From IMG/VR virus record IMGVR_UViG_3300042905_003249, positions 1 through 24,094 of that record: a DNA stretch of 24,094 nt; one strand, written 5' to 3'. This DNA is from a virus. Positions 1 through 7,187 of the stretch are shown in pieces (positions within the stretch are counted from its first letter, which is position 1; every line of letters starts with the position of its first letter). A model generated the notes under the pieces. The model searched no databases, had not been told where the DNA came from, and saw only the letters and a program-made list of their open reading frames with translations. Made by a program: the position numbers and the translations under genes.

Positions 1-912
1 AACAAAGCAAAGGCTGACAAGGCTGCTGCTGATGCTGAACTTGCTCAAAAGAGCGAAGAGATTAGAAAGCGTTTTGCTGGAATGACGCCTCAACAGATTG
101 AGTCCGTAGCTGGAACTGGGCCTAAAGAGATGCAGGACATTCTGGCGCAGCGTAAAGAAGCGCTAGCTGGATTTAATGCCCCACAGTTGGCCGCCATGCA
201 GGCTCAGATGGCAGGTGGACAGCAAGCCGCTGAACAGCAGCGCAACAGGGCGCTTCAAGCTGCGTTGGCTAGACAGGGAGTCCGTGGTGGGGCTGCCGCA
301 TCCCTTCAGGCTCAAGCCGGACAGATGGCAGCTAGAGAGAAGGCTGCAGCAGATACTCAGCTGATGCTTCAACAGGCTGCACAGCAAGAGAAGGCTCTCG
401 GAGCTTATGAGCAAGGGGTGTCTGGAGCGCTTAGCTCTGAGCAGGCCCGTCAGTTCCAAGGCCTTGCAGCTCAACTAGCAGCAGAGCAACAGATCGCAGC
501 CCTTGAAGCCGCTGGACTACAAAAAGAAGCTACTGAGACCTATGGCAAGAGCATGGAAAAGGCTTCTAGCAAGGGAAAGATCATCTGTACCGAGCTTCAT
601 GCTCAAGGGTTGATGGATACAGAAACCTTTGAAGCTGACCAAGTCTTTGGAGCGGAGCTAATGAAGACAGACCCAGAGGTGATGATCGGCTATCACTCAT
701 GGGCTACTGGCGCAGTTGAGCTTATGCAGCGCTCTAGGTTCTGGACGCTTGTAGCTTATGTCATCGCCACACCATGGGCTAAGCAAATGGCTTATCAAAT
801 GGGTGTGGCAAAAAGCCCTAATCTTATCGGTTGGGTGATGATGAAGGCCGGGATACCGCTTTGCAGAATGATCGGGCGGTTTATTGCAAAACGGGGGCTT
901 GCAAATGGTTGA
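1..912 (+). CDS. Virion-associated helical protein (5' truncated)
   Basis: The frame is open from base 1, so the true start is upstream; the first ATG inside the window (82) is internal. The visible N-terminal two thirds are Ala/Gln-rich and predicted almost wholly helical or coiled coil. The C-terminal ~110 residues form a distinct module beginning KGKIICTELHAQGLMD, with GYHSWA and a hydrophobic stretch around FWTLVAYVIATPW, ending in a basic amphipathic tail (MIGRFIAKRGLANG). I recall this C-terminal module from hypothetical proteins near phage virion genes, but know no assigned function. The next two genes are also Ala-rich and helical, which suggests a set of internal head or DNA-ejection proteins. 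The end overlaps the next gene's likely ATG by 8 bases. Virion role is inference. Confidence 0.7.
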   Translation, partial: NKAKADKAAADAELAQKSEEIRKRFAGMTPQQIESVAGTGPKEMQDILAQRKEALAGFNAPQLAAMQAQMAGGQQAAEQQRNRALQAALARQGVRGGAAASLQAQAGQMAAREKAAADTQLMLQQAAQQEKALGAYEQGVSGALSSEQARQFQGLAAQLAAEQQIAALEAAGLQKEATETYGKSMEKASSKGKIICTELHAQGLMDTETFEADQVFGAELMKTDPEVMIGYHSWATGAVELMQRSRFWTLVAYVIATPWAKQMAYQMGVAKSPNLIGWVMMKAGIPLCRMIGRFIAKRGLANG

Positions 913-2041
913 CGTTCTCTCGGCACTTCAAAGCGCTGGACTGAAGGGGAAAGCCTTAGAAAAAGGGCAAGCTATCTTGGCCGATGCCGAAACAGGCAAA
1001 GCGCCGGATGAGAAGACTTTTTCTGGAGCTGAAAAGATTGTTTCAAGATTCGAAACAACCCTCAACAAAAAGCCAGAATATCAAAAAGCATCAGCTCCAG
1101 AGAAAGCCGCTTTAGTTCAAGAAGAGCTTGAGGCGACTTCCAAAGAGAGTATGTCGAATAAAGAGCTGGTCGCTAGGCTCTTGATCGGGTTCGTTCCACA
1201 GGTGCTAGGAGCTGCCATCGGCGCAAGCACCGGGATGGGGGCCATCGCTGGCGGTGTAGCTGGTGGAGAAGCGGCTACTGCGGGTCTCAAGCAGCTTGAT
1301 GAGCTGAAAAGGCGCCAAGAGGAAAAGGAAGAGAAGCTTGCAAAGTCTGACCTTGAGAAGCTGAAGCTAATTCAAGAGAAGGCCAAGGCTGCAGCAGAAG
1401 AGCGCAGAAAAGAGCAGGAGCTGCAGCTTAGAGGCCGTGAAGTAGCGGCTAAAGAGCGGGAAGCCGGAAAGAAAGGCGCTGAAGTAGCGGCTGGATCAAA
1501 GTTGACCGCTGAGCAAACAGCGCTTCTTTCTGGAATTGATACTTCTAGTAAGCAGCTTGAAAAGATTGAAAAAATTATCGATGAGTCATCGCCTTTAATG
1601 GGTCCAGTAAAGGGCGCTCTTACCTCACTTAGTCCATACGCTACAGAGACCAGGACTTTTGATGCTCAGATGAAACTTGCGGCTCAAAAGATTGGCGTTT
1701 CTCTTGAGCGCGGTAAGCTGACTGACGCCGATATTGAGCGTTATCGTAAGATGCTTCCAAACATTACTGACACTCCAGAGGTAGCCAAGGGAAAGATCGC
1801 CATCGTTAAGCAGCTTCTCGCTGACGAAAAAATGGCTCAAATTGAGACCCTTGGGAAAAGCGGTTACAATGTCTCGAAGCTTATGGATGAACCTCAGACC
1901 GCTGCCGCCGAGCCTTCTGTCAAAGAAAGCGCCCCTGCTATGTTTGGGATGAAGGAAGCCGTTGCCGCTGAAAAGCCTAAGCGTATCATTCAAAACGGAC
2001 ACGAGTATATTTACAACCCAAGAACCGGAACCTACGAGTAA
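905..2041 (+). CDS. Internal virion/ejection-like helical protein
   Basis: This encodes 378 residues. I chose the ATG at 905 because GGGGG lies about 8 bases upstream; an in-frame TTG at 884 would add seven residues. Residues ~95-130 are a Gly/Ala-rich hydrophobic stretch (VLGAAIGASTGMGAIAGG) typical of membrane-interacting segments in phage ejection proteins. A long charged Lys/Glu coiled coil follows (~130-195). The C-terminus is a small terminal motif (NGHEYIYNPRTGTYE). It lies 3 bases before the next virion-like gene. No enzyme motif is seen. An internal virion or ejection role rests on composition and context; a chaperone or neck protein is possible. Confidence 0.65.
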   Translation: MVDVLSALQSAGLKGKALEKGQAILADAETGKAPDEKTFSGAEKIVSRFETTLNKKPEYQKASAPEKAALVQEELEATSKESMSNKELVARLLIGFVPQVLGAAIGASTGMGAIAGGVAGGEAATAGLKQLDELKRRQEEKEEKLAKSDLEKLKLIQEKAKAAAEERRKEQELQLRGREVAAKEREAGKKGAEVAAGSKLTAEQTALLSGIDTSSKQLEKIEKIIDESSPLMGPVKGALTSLSPYATETRTFDAQMKLAAQKIGVSLERGKLTDADIERYRKMLPNITDTPEVAKGKIAIVKQLLADEKMAQIETLGKSGYNVSKLMDEPQTAAAEPSVKESAPAMFGMKEAVAAEKPKRIIQNGHEYIYNPRTGTYE

Positions 2042-2044
2042 ACT

Positions 2045-4657
2045 ATGGCTAAACCTGCTTTCGATCCGAAGATGCCCTTTGAAGAAGCTAAAGCAAAGCC
2101 AGCCTTTGACCCTTCTAAGCCGTTTGAAGTGGTGGCTGAAGAAAAAGGGCCATCTCTGGCAGAAAAGATCGAGACGGGCGGACGCTCTGCAGTTGAAGGG
2201 ATTACCGGAGGCTTGTCAGAGCCTGTATTCAGCGGGATTAACGCTGTAGTCGGTAACCTTATTGACGCTGGTTTTGATGCGGAAAGTATCGGCGAGTTCG
2301 CAAAGCAAGCGGTTAGTAAAGAAGCGATAAAGCAGGAGTATGAAAAGGATATAGCTCGCAGAAGGCGCCTTGAGGCTGAAATGCCAGAGGTGGCTCTTCC
2401 CGCTGAGATTGGTGGGGCTGTCCTTGGAGGTCTTGCCTCTGGGGGCCTAGCGGCTGCTGGCAGGCTTGGCACGGCTGGCAAAGTTTTGACGGCTGCTCCT
2501 AGAGCGGTTGAAGCGGTTGCTGGGGCTGCCGCTGGGAAGGTTCCCACCGCTATTGGTCAGGCTATTGCTCGCGGGGCTATCTCTGCAGGGGGGGCTGAGG
2601 CTGCCAAGGGCGCCGCTCAGATTCCTACCGGTGTAATGACGCCAGAAGAAATGGATATCGCTAGCGCTGCAAAGTTCGGGGGCCTGCTGGGCGGAGGCGC
2701 TCAAGCTCTGGTTAGCGGCATTAAAGCTGCTCCAGGCGGTGCTAAAAAGGTTCTTTCTGCCCTTGGTGGAGTTAATGAGGGCGCTATTGAGAAGTATCTT
2801 AAAGACCCTCAAGCCCTGGTAAGAGCCAAATCCCCAGAGGCCATCAAGGACATTATCGACGCTCAGGTTGATGAGCTAACAAAGGCTGTCGAGGCTGGAG
2901 AAGTTTCGGCTAAACAGGCTCAAAGCGCGCTTGATGCAGCTAAGAACGCTCTCAAAGAAGAAGTGGCTAAGCGTACCGATGAGTTTAACGCGGCCAAGTT
3001 TAACGCCAGAGAAACGCTGGCTAAAGCTCAAACTAAGTTTAATGAGGCTGTAAAGCTTTCTAAACAATCTACAGAAGCTGCAATGACTGGCGGCAAGGCA
3101 GCGCTTCGAGATGATGCGGTTCAGGCTGTAACCGATCTTAAAGAGAAGGTCGTTCAAGGCTCGAAGAAGAGTTATGAGATTCTCCTTAAGTCTGGCCGTA
3201 GCGTTGAGGCTAAGCCAGCTATTCAGGCTGCAGAGCAGGCGCTAGAAGAGCTTAAGGTTCAAGGAAAGGCGCCTAAAGCTGGTGCCTCTGCTGCCGCTTA
3301 CGCAAAGATTCAAAGCTACATCGACGACTTAAAGCAGTATAAAAAGCCTCTGAGCGCCTCTGACGCTAAAAAGAAGATTCAGCAGCTTGACCAGGACTGG
3401 CGAGCCGCCACTGACGCTGGCGAGTTCACCGATTCTGAGCAGCGTGCGCTTCGGTCTATCCGTAAGGCCTTCGATGAGCAGCTTAAAAGCATCCCTGAAT
3501 ATGCGGCTGTGATGGATGAGGTCGCTACAGATACAGACCTTTTAGGCCGGGCTAATAAGCTTTTCGGTAACGTGGAAAGGGCAGCGCCTAAGATTGCAAG
3601 GATTGATCTTCCAGCAAGAGACCTGGATCGAGCGGTGCTTTTGGAGCTTGGGACTCGTGTGGGAAGGCCGTTTGAGAGACAGGTCCAAGCCATTCAAGTT
3701 GGGGCAAAGATGGCGCTACCTGGAGCTGCAGAAGCTGCTTTAACGATGAGTCCAGAAGCTGAGGCACTGAGGAAGGCTGAAATGCAAATGGCTCGCATGA
3801 AGCGTCCCGGCGCTCTTCAGCAGGCTTTGGGCAAAGTAGAGACTGCTAGTCCTGAAGCTATGGCAGTCATGAAAGCTCAACAGAGGGCTGCTCAGACGCA
3901 GCAAATAGTTCAGGCAGCTCAGCAGAAGATTAAAGACGTCGGGCCATTTGCTCGACCACTTAGCAACATTAGTGCAATCCGCACGGCTGTAAGCGGTAAG
4001 AATCCTGAATATGTTAAGTTTCTTCAGAACCTGACTAAGCTCAGCGGCGAAGACTTCGTTCAGATGATTAGCGACCTTAAGCTTGCTCAAGAGTTCCAGA
4101 AAGAATTCCGCATCGGCTCAAGGAACGTAAACCTCTGGGGCCTTGGGGCGGGTGGAGCTGTCTACGCCCTGACTGGCGATCCTACCTCATCCTTGGTTAT
4201 TGCAGGTCTTGGCGGTGGCTTCGGTGGTATGGTTGACCGCTTTGGCCCTGCCATGACTCAAAAGATTCTGGATGGTTACTTGAAGGTCCAGGGGATGCCT
4301 ACCGTTCAGAAGATTGAAGCGGCCTTTGCTGGGATGCCCGTTGAGGTCATTAACCAAGTTAAAAACGACTTCATTAGGACTATCCCCGCAGTTTCAAGCG
4401 AGCAGATTCTGATCCAGCCAGACCAAGTAGAGTCAGTTAAAAAAGACGTCATGGATAGCCCCTTAAGCAGTCTTAAGAAGGCTAAAATGATGAAGGCTAT
4501 TCAAAGCAACAAGCCTGTCGAGTCTGGAGACTTAGCTGCTGTTATGCTTGGTCAAAAGCCAAAGGCCCCGATGATTTTGGAAGCGCCAAAAAAGGATGAT
4601 CTTAAGATAGATCGTCCAGACGTTTTAAAGGCGCTAGAAACTAGAGCGAGACAATGA
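2045..4657 (+). CDS. Large internal virion/ejection-like protein (870 aa)
   Basis: This is the largest gene in the window. The N-terminus carries an imperfect tandem motif, KPAFDPKMPFE then KPAFDPSKPFE. Gly/Ala-rich hydrophobic patches follow (about residues 120-200), then a long helical Ala/Lys/Glu region (about 255-500). A second Gly-rich hydrophobic segment lies near residues 695-735 (LWGLGAGGAVYAL and the following GGGFGGM). Size, composition and position just before a lytic transglycosylase fit the largest of a set of DNA-ejection proteins, as in podoviruses, but there is no direct sequence match I can name. Its stop overlaps the next start as ATGA, so the transglycosylase is probably translationally coupled. 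A tape-measure role is an alternative. Confidence 0.65.
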   Translation: MAKPAFDPKMPFEEAKAKPAFDPSKPFEVVAEEKGPSLAEKIETGGRSAVEGITGGLSEPVFSGINAVVGNLIDAGFDAESIGEFAKQAVSKEAIKQEYEKDIARRRRLEAEMPEVALPAEIGGAVLGGLASGGLAAAGRLGTAGKVLTAAPRAVEAVAGAAAGKVPTAIGQAIARGAISAGGAEAAKGAAQIPTGVMTPEEMDIASAAKFGGLLGGGAQALVSGIKAAPGGAKKVLSALGGVNEGAIEKYLKDPQALVRAKSPEAIKDIIDAQVDELTKAVEAGEVSAKQAQSALDAAKNALKEEVAKRTDEFNAAKFNARETLAKAQTKFNEAVKLSKQSTEAAMTGGKAALRDDAVQAVTDLKEKVVQGSKKSYEILLKSGRSVEAKPAIQAAEQALEELKVQGKAPKAGASAAAYAKIQSYIDDLKQYKKPLSASDAKKKIQQLDQDWRAATDAGEFTDSEQRALRSIRKAFDEQLKSIPEYAAVMDEVATDTDLLGRANKLFGNVERAAPKIARIDLPARDLDRAVLLELGTRVGRPFERQVQAIQVGAKMALPGAAEAALTMSPEAEALRKAEMQMARMKRPGALQQALGKVETASPEAMAVMKAQQRAAQTQQIVQAAQQKIKDVGPFARPLSNISAIRTAVSGKNPEYVKFLQNLTKLSGEDFVQMISDLKLAQEFQKEFRIGSRNVNLWGLGAGGAVYALTGDPTSSLVIAGLGGGFGGMVDRFGPAMTQKILDGYLKVQGMPTVQKIEAAFAGMPVEVINQVKNDFIRTIPAVSSEQILIQPDQVESVKKDVMDSPLSSLKKAKMMKAIQSNKPVESGDLAAVMLGQKPKAPMILEAPKKDDLKIDRPDVLKALETRARQ

Positions 4658-5160
4658 ACCAAAACGCATGGGTCATGAGGCTACCCTGGCAGCTTATTGA
4701 AGACGTAGCAGACGCAGAGAACGTACCGAAGAATCTGCTTGCTGCTATTATTCAAACGGAAAGCTCTAACAACAGGTGGGCCGTCCGCTTTGAGCCTCAT
4801 TACAAGTGGCTTTTTAAAACGAAAGATCATGCAAAAGACAACGGAGTCACCGAAGCTACTGAGACCGTCCTGCAGATGACGAGCTACGGCCTTTGTCAGA
4901 TTATGGGAGCAGTGGCTCGCGAGCTTGGCCTTAAGGGTCCGATGTTTCAGCTTTTGGATGAGAAAACTAATCTTGAATACTGCGCAAAACTTCTAAAGCG
5001 CCTTGCCTCAAAGCATAAAGAGCGTGACGATATTATAGCATCATACAATGCTGGTAGCCCAATTAAGGGGCTAAATGGTGCGTATAAGAATCAGGCTTAC
5101 GTGGATAAAGTGAATCTTTACCTGTCGGCTATTGATCTTGCTCAAAGGGGGAAGGCTTAA
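4654..5160 (+). CDS. Lytic transglycosylase (SLT domain)
   Basis: This 168-residue protein has the soluble lytic transglycosylase (goose-lysozyme-like) signature. QTESS holds the likely catalytic Glu36, SYGLCQIMGAVAR matches the conserved SxGLMQI-type block, and ASYNAGS matches the AYNAG motif. Such enzymes cleave the MurNAc-GlcNAc bond of peptidoglycan, leaving 1,6-anhydro ends. There is no signal peptide. The start overlaps the preceding gene as ATGA and a Gly-rich ribosome-binding site of the next gene sits at its end. It could be the endolysin, because small membrane genes follow directly, or a virion enzyme that opens the wall during DNA entry, because virion-like genes precede it. The domain call is firm; the choice of role is not. 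Confidence 0.88.
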   Translation: MNQNAWVMRLPWQLIEDVADAENVPKNLLAAIIQTESSNNRWAVRFEPHYKWLFKTKDHAKDNGVTEATETVLQMTSYGLCQIMGAVARELGLKGPMFQLLDEKTNLEYCAKLLKRLASKHKERDDIIASYNAGSPIKGLNGAYKNQAYVDKVNLYLSAIDLAQRGKA

Positions 5161-5337
5161 ATGGAAAAGGCTATCGAAGTTGTGAAGATGGTTATTGAAA
5201 AAGGCCCAGAGATTGTCTCGGCAGTCGTTGCGTTACTTTCTGGGGTTACGGCTTTGGCGCTTCTTATTCCTGGTGAGCAGCCAGAAAAAGCGCTTCAGGG
5301 TGTGGTTGAGTTTTTGAAGAAGTTCTCCAAGAAGTAA
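5161..5337 (+). CDS. Small membrane protein, holin candidate (58 aa)
   Basis: This short gene starts directly after the transglycosylase stop, with GGGGGAAGG about 5 bases before its ATG. It encodes 58 residues with one clear hydrophobic segment (IVSAVVALLSGVTALALLI), a short acidic/Pro turn (PGEQPEK) and a basic C-terminal tail (FLKKFSKK). This one-segment layout with a positive tail, beside a peptidoglycan hydrolase, fits a small holin, which would form lethal holes in the inner membrane. I recall similar small phage proteins containing the IPGEQPEK turn, but none with an assigned function. The reading frame and membrane segment are seen; holin function is inference. Confidence 0.7.
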   Translation: MEKAIEVVKMVIEKGPEIVSAVVALLSGVTALALLIPGEQPEKALQGVVEFLKKFSKK

Positions 5338-5340
5338 ATC

Positions 5341-5562
5341 ATGCAATTCTTCACGGGCCTTTTAGCCCTTCTTAAAGCTATTCCCGCCATGGTCAGCCTC
5401 ATGACCGAAATAGCGTCATGGATGAAATCTACTTTTGGTGATGATCCAGCCACCTTCCTACTGGATGCAGCCGAAACATTCAAGAAGGCCCGTGAAGCCA
5501 AAACACCAACGGAGCGCAGAGATGCCGCTGTCCAAATTAGTCAGCTTATTCGTCGCCTGTAG
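5341..5562 (+). CDS. Small amphipathic/membrane protein in the lysis cluster (73 aa)
   Basis: This gene starts 3 bases after the previous stop. It encodes 73 residues: an N-terminal hydrophobic stretch (FFTGLLALLKAIPAMVSLM), then a helical soluble part (FLLDAAETFKKAREAK) and a basic end (QLIRRL). The N-terminal segment may be a membrane helix, which would make this a second holin-like or antiholin-like protein. Its last 41 bases overlap the start of the lipoprotein gene in another frame. No named family is recognised. The dense packing and length argue for a real gene. Confidence 0.6.
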   Translation: MQFFTGLLALLKAIPAMVSLMTEIASWMKSTFGDDPATFLLDAAETFKKAREAKTPTERRDAAVQISQLIRRL

Positions 5563-5773
5563 CTTAGTGGTTAGCGGCTGCAAGAAGGATGGACCAGAAG
5601 TAACGGTCTGCTTTCTTGACGTGAATACTCAGACTTTAGAGTGTGGCAAGGCTGATGGAAGCAAGTTCTCGCTACCGTTTGCTGATATTCCGGCTTCAAC
5701 TAATTACGCATGTCTTACTGTTGACGACTGGCAAGCTCTGTTAACGTATGTAAAGGAGCGGTGCCAGAAATGA
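5522..5773 (+). CDS. Phage lipoprotein, possible outer-membrane spanin
   Basis: The frame is open from 5435, but the ATG at 5522 gives an ideal lipoprotein signal peptide: MPLSKL, a hydrophobic core (VSLFVACSLV) and lipobox VSGC, with Cys20 as the lipidated residue. Signal peptidase II would release a mature protein of 64 residues anchored in the outer membrane. The mature part has further cysteines (TVCFLD, QTLECG, NYACLTV, KERCQK) and the motif VDDWQALL. The stop overlaps the next gene as ATGA. The pairing of a lipoprotein with a membrane-anchored coiled-coil protein resembles a two-component spanin, but the order is reversed relative to lambda Rz/Rz1, and the mature part is longer and not Pro-rich. 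It could instead be an exclusion lipoprotein. The lipoprotein call is strong; the spanin call is tentative. Confidence 0.75.
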   Translation: MPLSKLVSLFVACSLVVSGCKKDGPEVTVCFLDVNTQTLECGKADGSKFSLPFADIPASTNYACLTVDDWQALLTYVKERCQK

Positions 5774-5967
5774 ACGATGAATTCATCAGGCTTTTGGGGC
5801 CTTGGCTTGGCGGAATTAGTGCTTTGATTGCGTCTGCTATGGCTCTAGTCTCGTGGAGTTACGAAACTTTTGAGACAAAGGAAATAAGCCGTGAACGTCA
5901 AACGCAAATCGAGAGGCGTCTTGAGCGCATCGAAAACAAAATTGACTCCATCAGAACGAGAAATTGA
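5770..5967 (+). CDS. Membrane-anchored coiled-coil protein, possible inner-membrane spanin (65 aa)
   Basis: I chose the ATG at 5770, which overlaps the lipoprotein stop as ATGA; an in-frame GTG at 5761 is the alternative. The protein has a short N-terminal tail, one membrane segment (about residues 9-29, LGPWLGGISALIASAMALVSW read loosely) and a charged coiled coil (about 33-62, with ERRLERIENKI). A membrane anchor plus coiled coil is the general plan of inner-membrane spanins, and the partner lipoprotein is immediately upstream. It is shorter than lambda Rz. The gene shares its last 77 bases with the nuclease gene in another frame. Confidence 0.62.
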   Translation: MNDEFIRLLGPWLGGISALIASAMALVSWSYETFETKEISRERQTQIERRLERIENKIDSIRTRN

Positions 5968-6307
5968 GCGCTCTATCCTAGCGTGGCTCAACTACCAGCC
6001 GAAGACTAAGGCTTGGAAAAATAAAAGCATAGGTACCTTTGATCCGACTAGGAAGGTGTTCAGACGCTCAAACGATCCATTCTCTCAAAAGGGAACAAGC
6101 GACATTCTTGGCATATGGTCTGGTAAGATGCTTTGTATTGAAGTGAAGAGCGCTAAAGGGCGTATAACTCCAGAGCAAAAGCAGTTCTTGAGTGAAATGG
6201 CATCCCTTGGCGCGCTCTGTTTGGTCGCTAGAAGTCTTGAAGACGTGATAGCTGTTTTCGACGCTTTAACCGGCACCGAGAACAGTGGTCAGACTGATCT
6301 TTGCTAA
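5891..6307 (+). CDS. VRR-NUC type nuclease (PD-(D/E)xK fold)
   Basis: This 138-residue protein has the core of the VRR-NUC family: KGTSDILGIWSGK (Asp71), then LCIEVKSAKG (Glu84, Lys86) and an EQKQFL helix with Gln96. These are the metal-binding and catalytic residues of the PD-(D/E)xK nuclease fold. Family members are structure-selective DNA nucleases, often in phage replication, recombination or packaging. I kept the GTG start at 5891 because AAAGGA lies 8 bases upstream, inside the previous gene. In-frame TTG codons at 5921 and 5942 would give shorter proteins that still contain the domain. It is the last plus-strand gene of the left block, and its 3' end overlaps the convergent zinc-ribbon gene by 80 bases. 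The exact substrate is unknown. Confidence 0.8.
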   Translation: MNVKRKSRGVLSASKTKLTPSEREIERSILAWLNYQPKTKAWKNKSIGTFDPTRKVFRRSNDPFSQKGTSDILGIWSGKMLCIEVKSAKGRITPEQKQFLSEMASLGALCLVARSLEDVIAVFDALTGTENSGQTDLC

Positions 6308-6425
6308 ACTTAAAAGTTTTACCGCATTTTTTGCACGTTGCTGTTCTGCATGGGACGCATAAGCCCATAGCGTTAAGGTTTACGACCTTTTCGCACTTGA
6401 GGCAGATCATGTCATCGCCGTTCAT
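6228..6425 (-). CDS. Small zinc-ribbon protein (two Cys4 sites)
   Basis: This encodes 65 residues with two CxxC-CxxC pairs: CLKCEKVVNLNAMGLCVPC and CKKCGKTFKFSKDQSDHCSRC (shown in part). The spacing predicts two zinc-binding knuckles. The start at 6425 is chosen because it overlaps the upstream stop as ATGA; a GTG at 6452 would add nine residues but lies inside the upstream gene. It is the last gene of the long minus-strand operon and runs 80 bases into the end of the convergent nuclease gene. The function is not known. Such small zinc proteins are common among early phage genes and may bind nucleic acid or host proteins. Confidence 0.65.
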   Translation of the reverse strand: MNGDDMICLKCEKVVNLNAMGLCVPCRTATCKKCGKTFKFSKDQSDHCSRCRLKRRKQLSRLQDF

Positions 6426-6580
6426 TTCTGAGGCTTCCGCTTCTCTTTCCACTTCCGCTGAGCTTCACGTTTAGTAGCTAGTGCGATGGCAATGGCTTGC
6501 TTCTGGGGCTTACCGCTCTTTACGAGTTCTGAGATATTCTCAGACACTACTTCTTTTGACTTACTTTTAATCAAAGGCAT
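6422..6580 (-). CDS. Small basic phage protein (52 aa)
   Basis: This 52-residue, strongly basic protein begins MPLIKSKSKEVVSENI and has KSGKPQKQAIAIAL in the middle, ending in a Lys/Arg-rich tail. A GGGGGG ribosome-binding site lies 6 bases before the ATG, and the stop overlaps the next start as ATGA. I recall a recurrent small phage family with this KSKSK...SENI...GKPQKQAxAIAL pattern, often close to structural or early genes and without known function. Nucleic-acid binding is plausible from the charge. Because it is short it is easily missed, but the conserved-looking pattern and both flanking signals make it convincing. Confidence 0.75.
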   Translation of the reverse strand: MPLIKSKSKEVVSENISELVKSGKPQKQAIAIALATKREAQRKWKEKRKPQK

Positions 6581-6598
6581 AACATTCCCCCCGGATGG

Positions 6599-6880
6599 TT
6601 ATGAATTGTCTATGAGCTTTTTCAATCGCTCAATCTTGAAATCAATACGTTCAGAGACTGCCGCGTAACCAAACATGCACGCGAGCTGATGGTTCATGAT
6701 TGCCACGTCTGCAATCTCATCAATGATGGGTTCAGCAGATAAGTATCGTGCTGGCTCATGATTGTATCTGGCTAGAATTAGTTGAAGCTCTGCTAGCTCT
6801 TCAAGGGCCTTGGTCAGTTGAGAATGGTGACCTAAGTAGAGAGGAGCTTTGGAAATTGTTTCGTGATGCTTACTGGTCAT
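6599..6880 (-). CDS. MazG-like nucleotide pyrophosphohydrolase
   Basis: This 93-residue all-helical protein contains the paired metal-binding motifs of the MazG/dUTPase-like all-alpha NTP pyrophosphatase superfamily: ALEELAELQ (Glu28, Glu31) and IIDEIADV (Glu55, Asp58). Enzymes of this fold hydrolyse NTPs or dNTPs to the monophosphate and pyrophosphate. Phage versions are proposed to clean non-canonical nucleotides or to lower (p)ppGpp. The length matches single-domain phage MazG-like proteins. The start overlaps the stop of the 24-residue gene as ATGA and is served by GGGGGAG. Substrate cannot be told from sequence. Given the possible DNA-modification genes elsewhere, a nucleotide-pool role would make sense (inference). 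Confidence 0.8.
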   Translation of the reverse strand: MTSKHHETISKAPLYLGHHSQLTKALEELAELQLILARYNHEPARYLSAEPIIDEIADVAIMNHQLACMFGYAAVSERIDFKIERLKKLIDNS

Positions 6881-6951
6881 TTACTCCCCCTGATAAAACA
6901 CATAACCACGACTGCCCCGAGCAGCCATGTTATCCCCCCGATGCTCATCAT
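6877..6951 (-). CDS. 24-residue membrane peptide
   Basis: This tiny frame starts with two ATGs and encodes a hydrophobic stretch, GGITWLLGAVVVMCFI, followed by RGSK. It fits the gap between its neighbours exactly: its first ATG overlaps the stop of the upstream gene as ATGA, and its stop overlaps the MazG-like start, again as ATGA. That double coupling, plus the membrane segment with a basic end, supports a real gene. An alternative small frame from the ATG at 6928 (15 codons, GGGGGG upstream) is less protein-like. A single-helix membrane peptide of unknown role. Confidence 0.55.
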   Translation of the reverse strand: MMSIGGITWLLGAVVVMCFIRGSK

Positions 6952-7187
6952 TGGCTCAGAAGATTAGGCGCCTGGTCGCCAAGGCGGTGCAAAGGCTTAC
7001 AGTATTCCTTCTCTGGATGGTAAAGCAGCGTGATTTCTCCGGTGAGAGACGCTGTAACTGATTGCCCTGGATAGCAGGTTTCCATGGCTGCCTGTTTCAG
7101 CCTATGGCCCAGCTCGATTAGCTTGTCTGGGTCACACTCGATGAAACGAGTTACTTCGGTGGCTTGAGTGTCGATCGTTTTGTCCAT
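6948..7187 (-). CDS. Hypothetical protein (79 aa)
   Basis: This encodes 79 residues with no recognised family. It has a helical centre (CDPDKLIELGHRLKQAAME) and a beta-like segment (SVTASLTGEITLLYHP). The ATG overlaps the upstream stop (TAATG) and is preceded by AGAGGGG. Its stop overlaps the 24-residue gene. It begins with MDKTI, the same first five residues as the DUF6948-like protein two genes upstream, which may reflect duplicated gene starts. A real gene by spacing; function unknown. Confidence 0.68.
   Translation of the reverse strand: MDKTIDTQATEVTRFIECDPDKLIELGHRLKQAAMETCYPGQSVTASLTGEITLLYHPEKEYCKPLHRLGDQAPNLLSQ

Noticed and set aside
6305-6332. Terminator after the nuclease gene (AAACT-TAAA-AGTTT, then a T run)
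   Set aside because: The stem is only 5 A/T-rich pairs and the T run is 8 bases away. Too weak to list.
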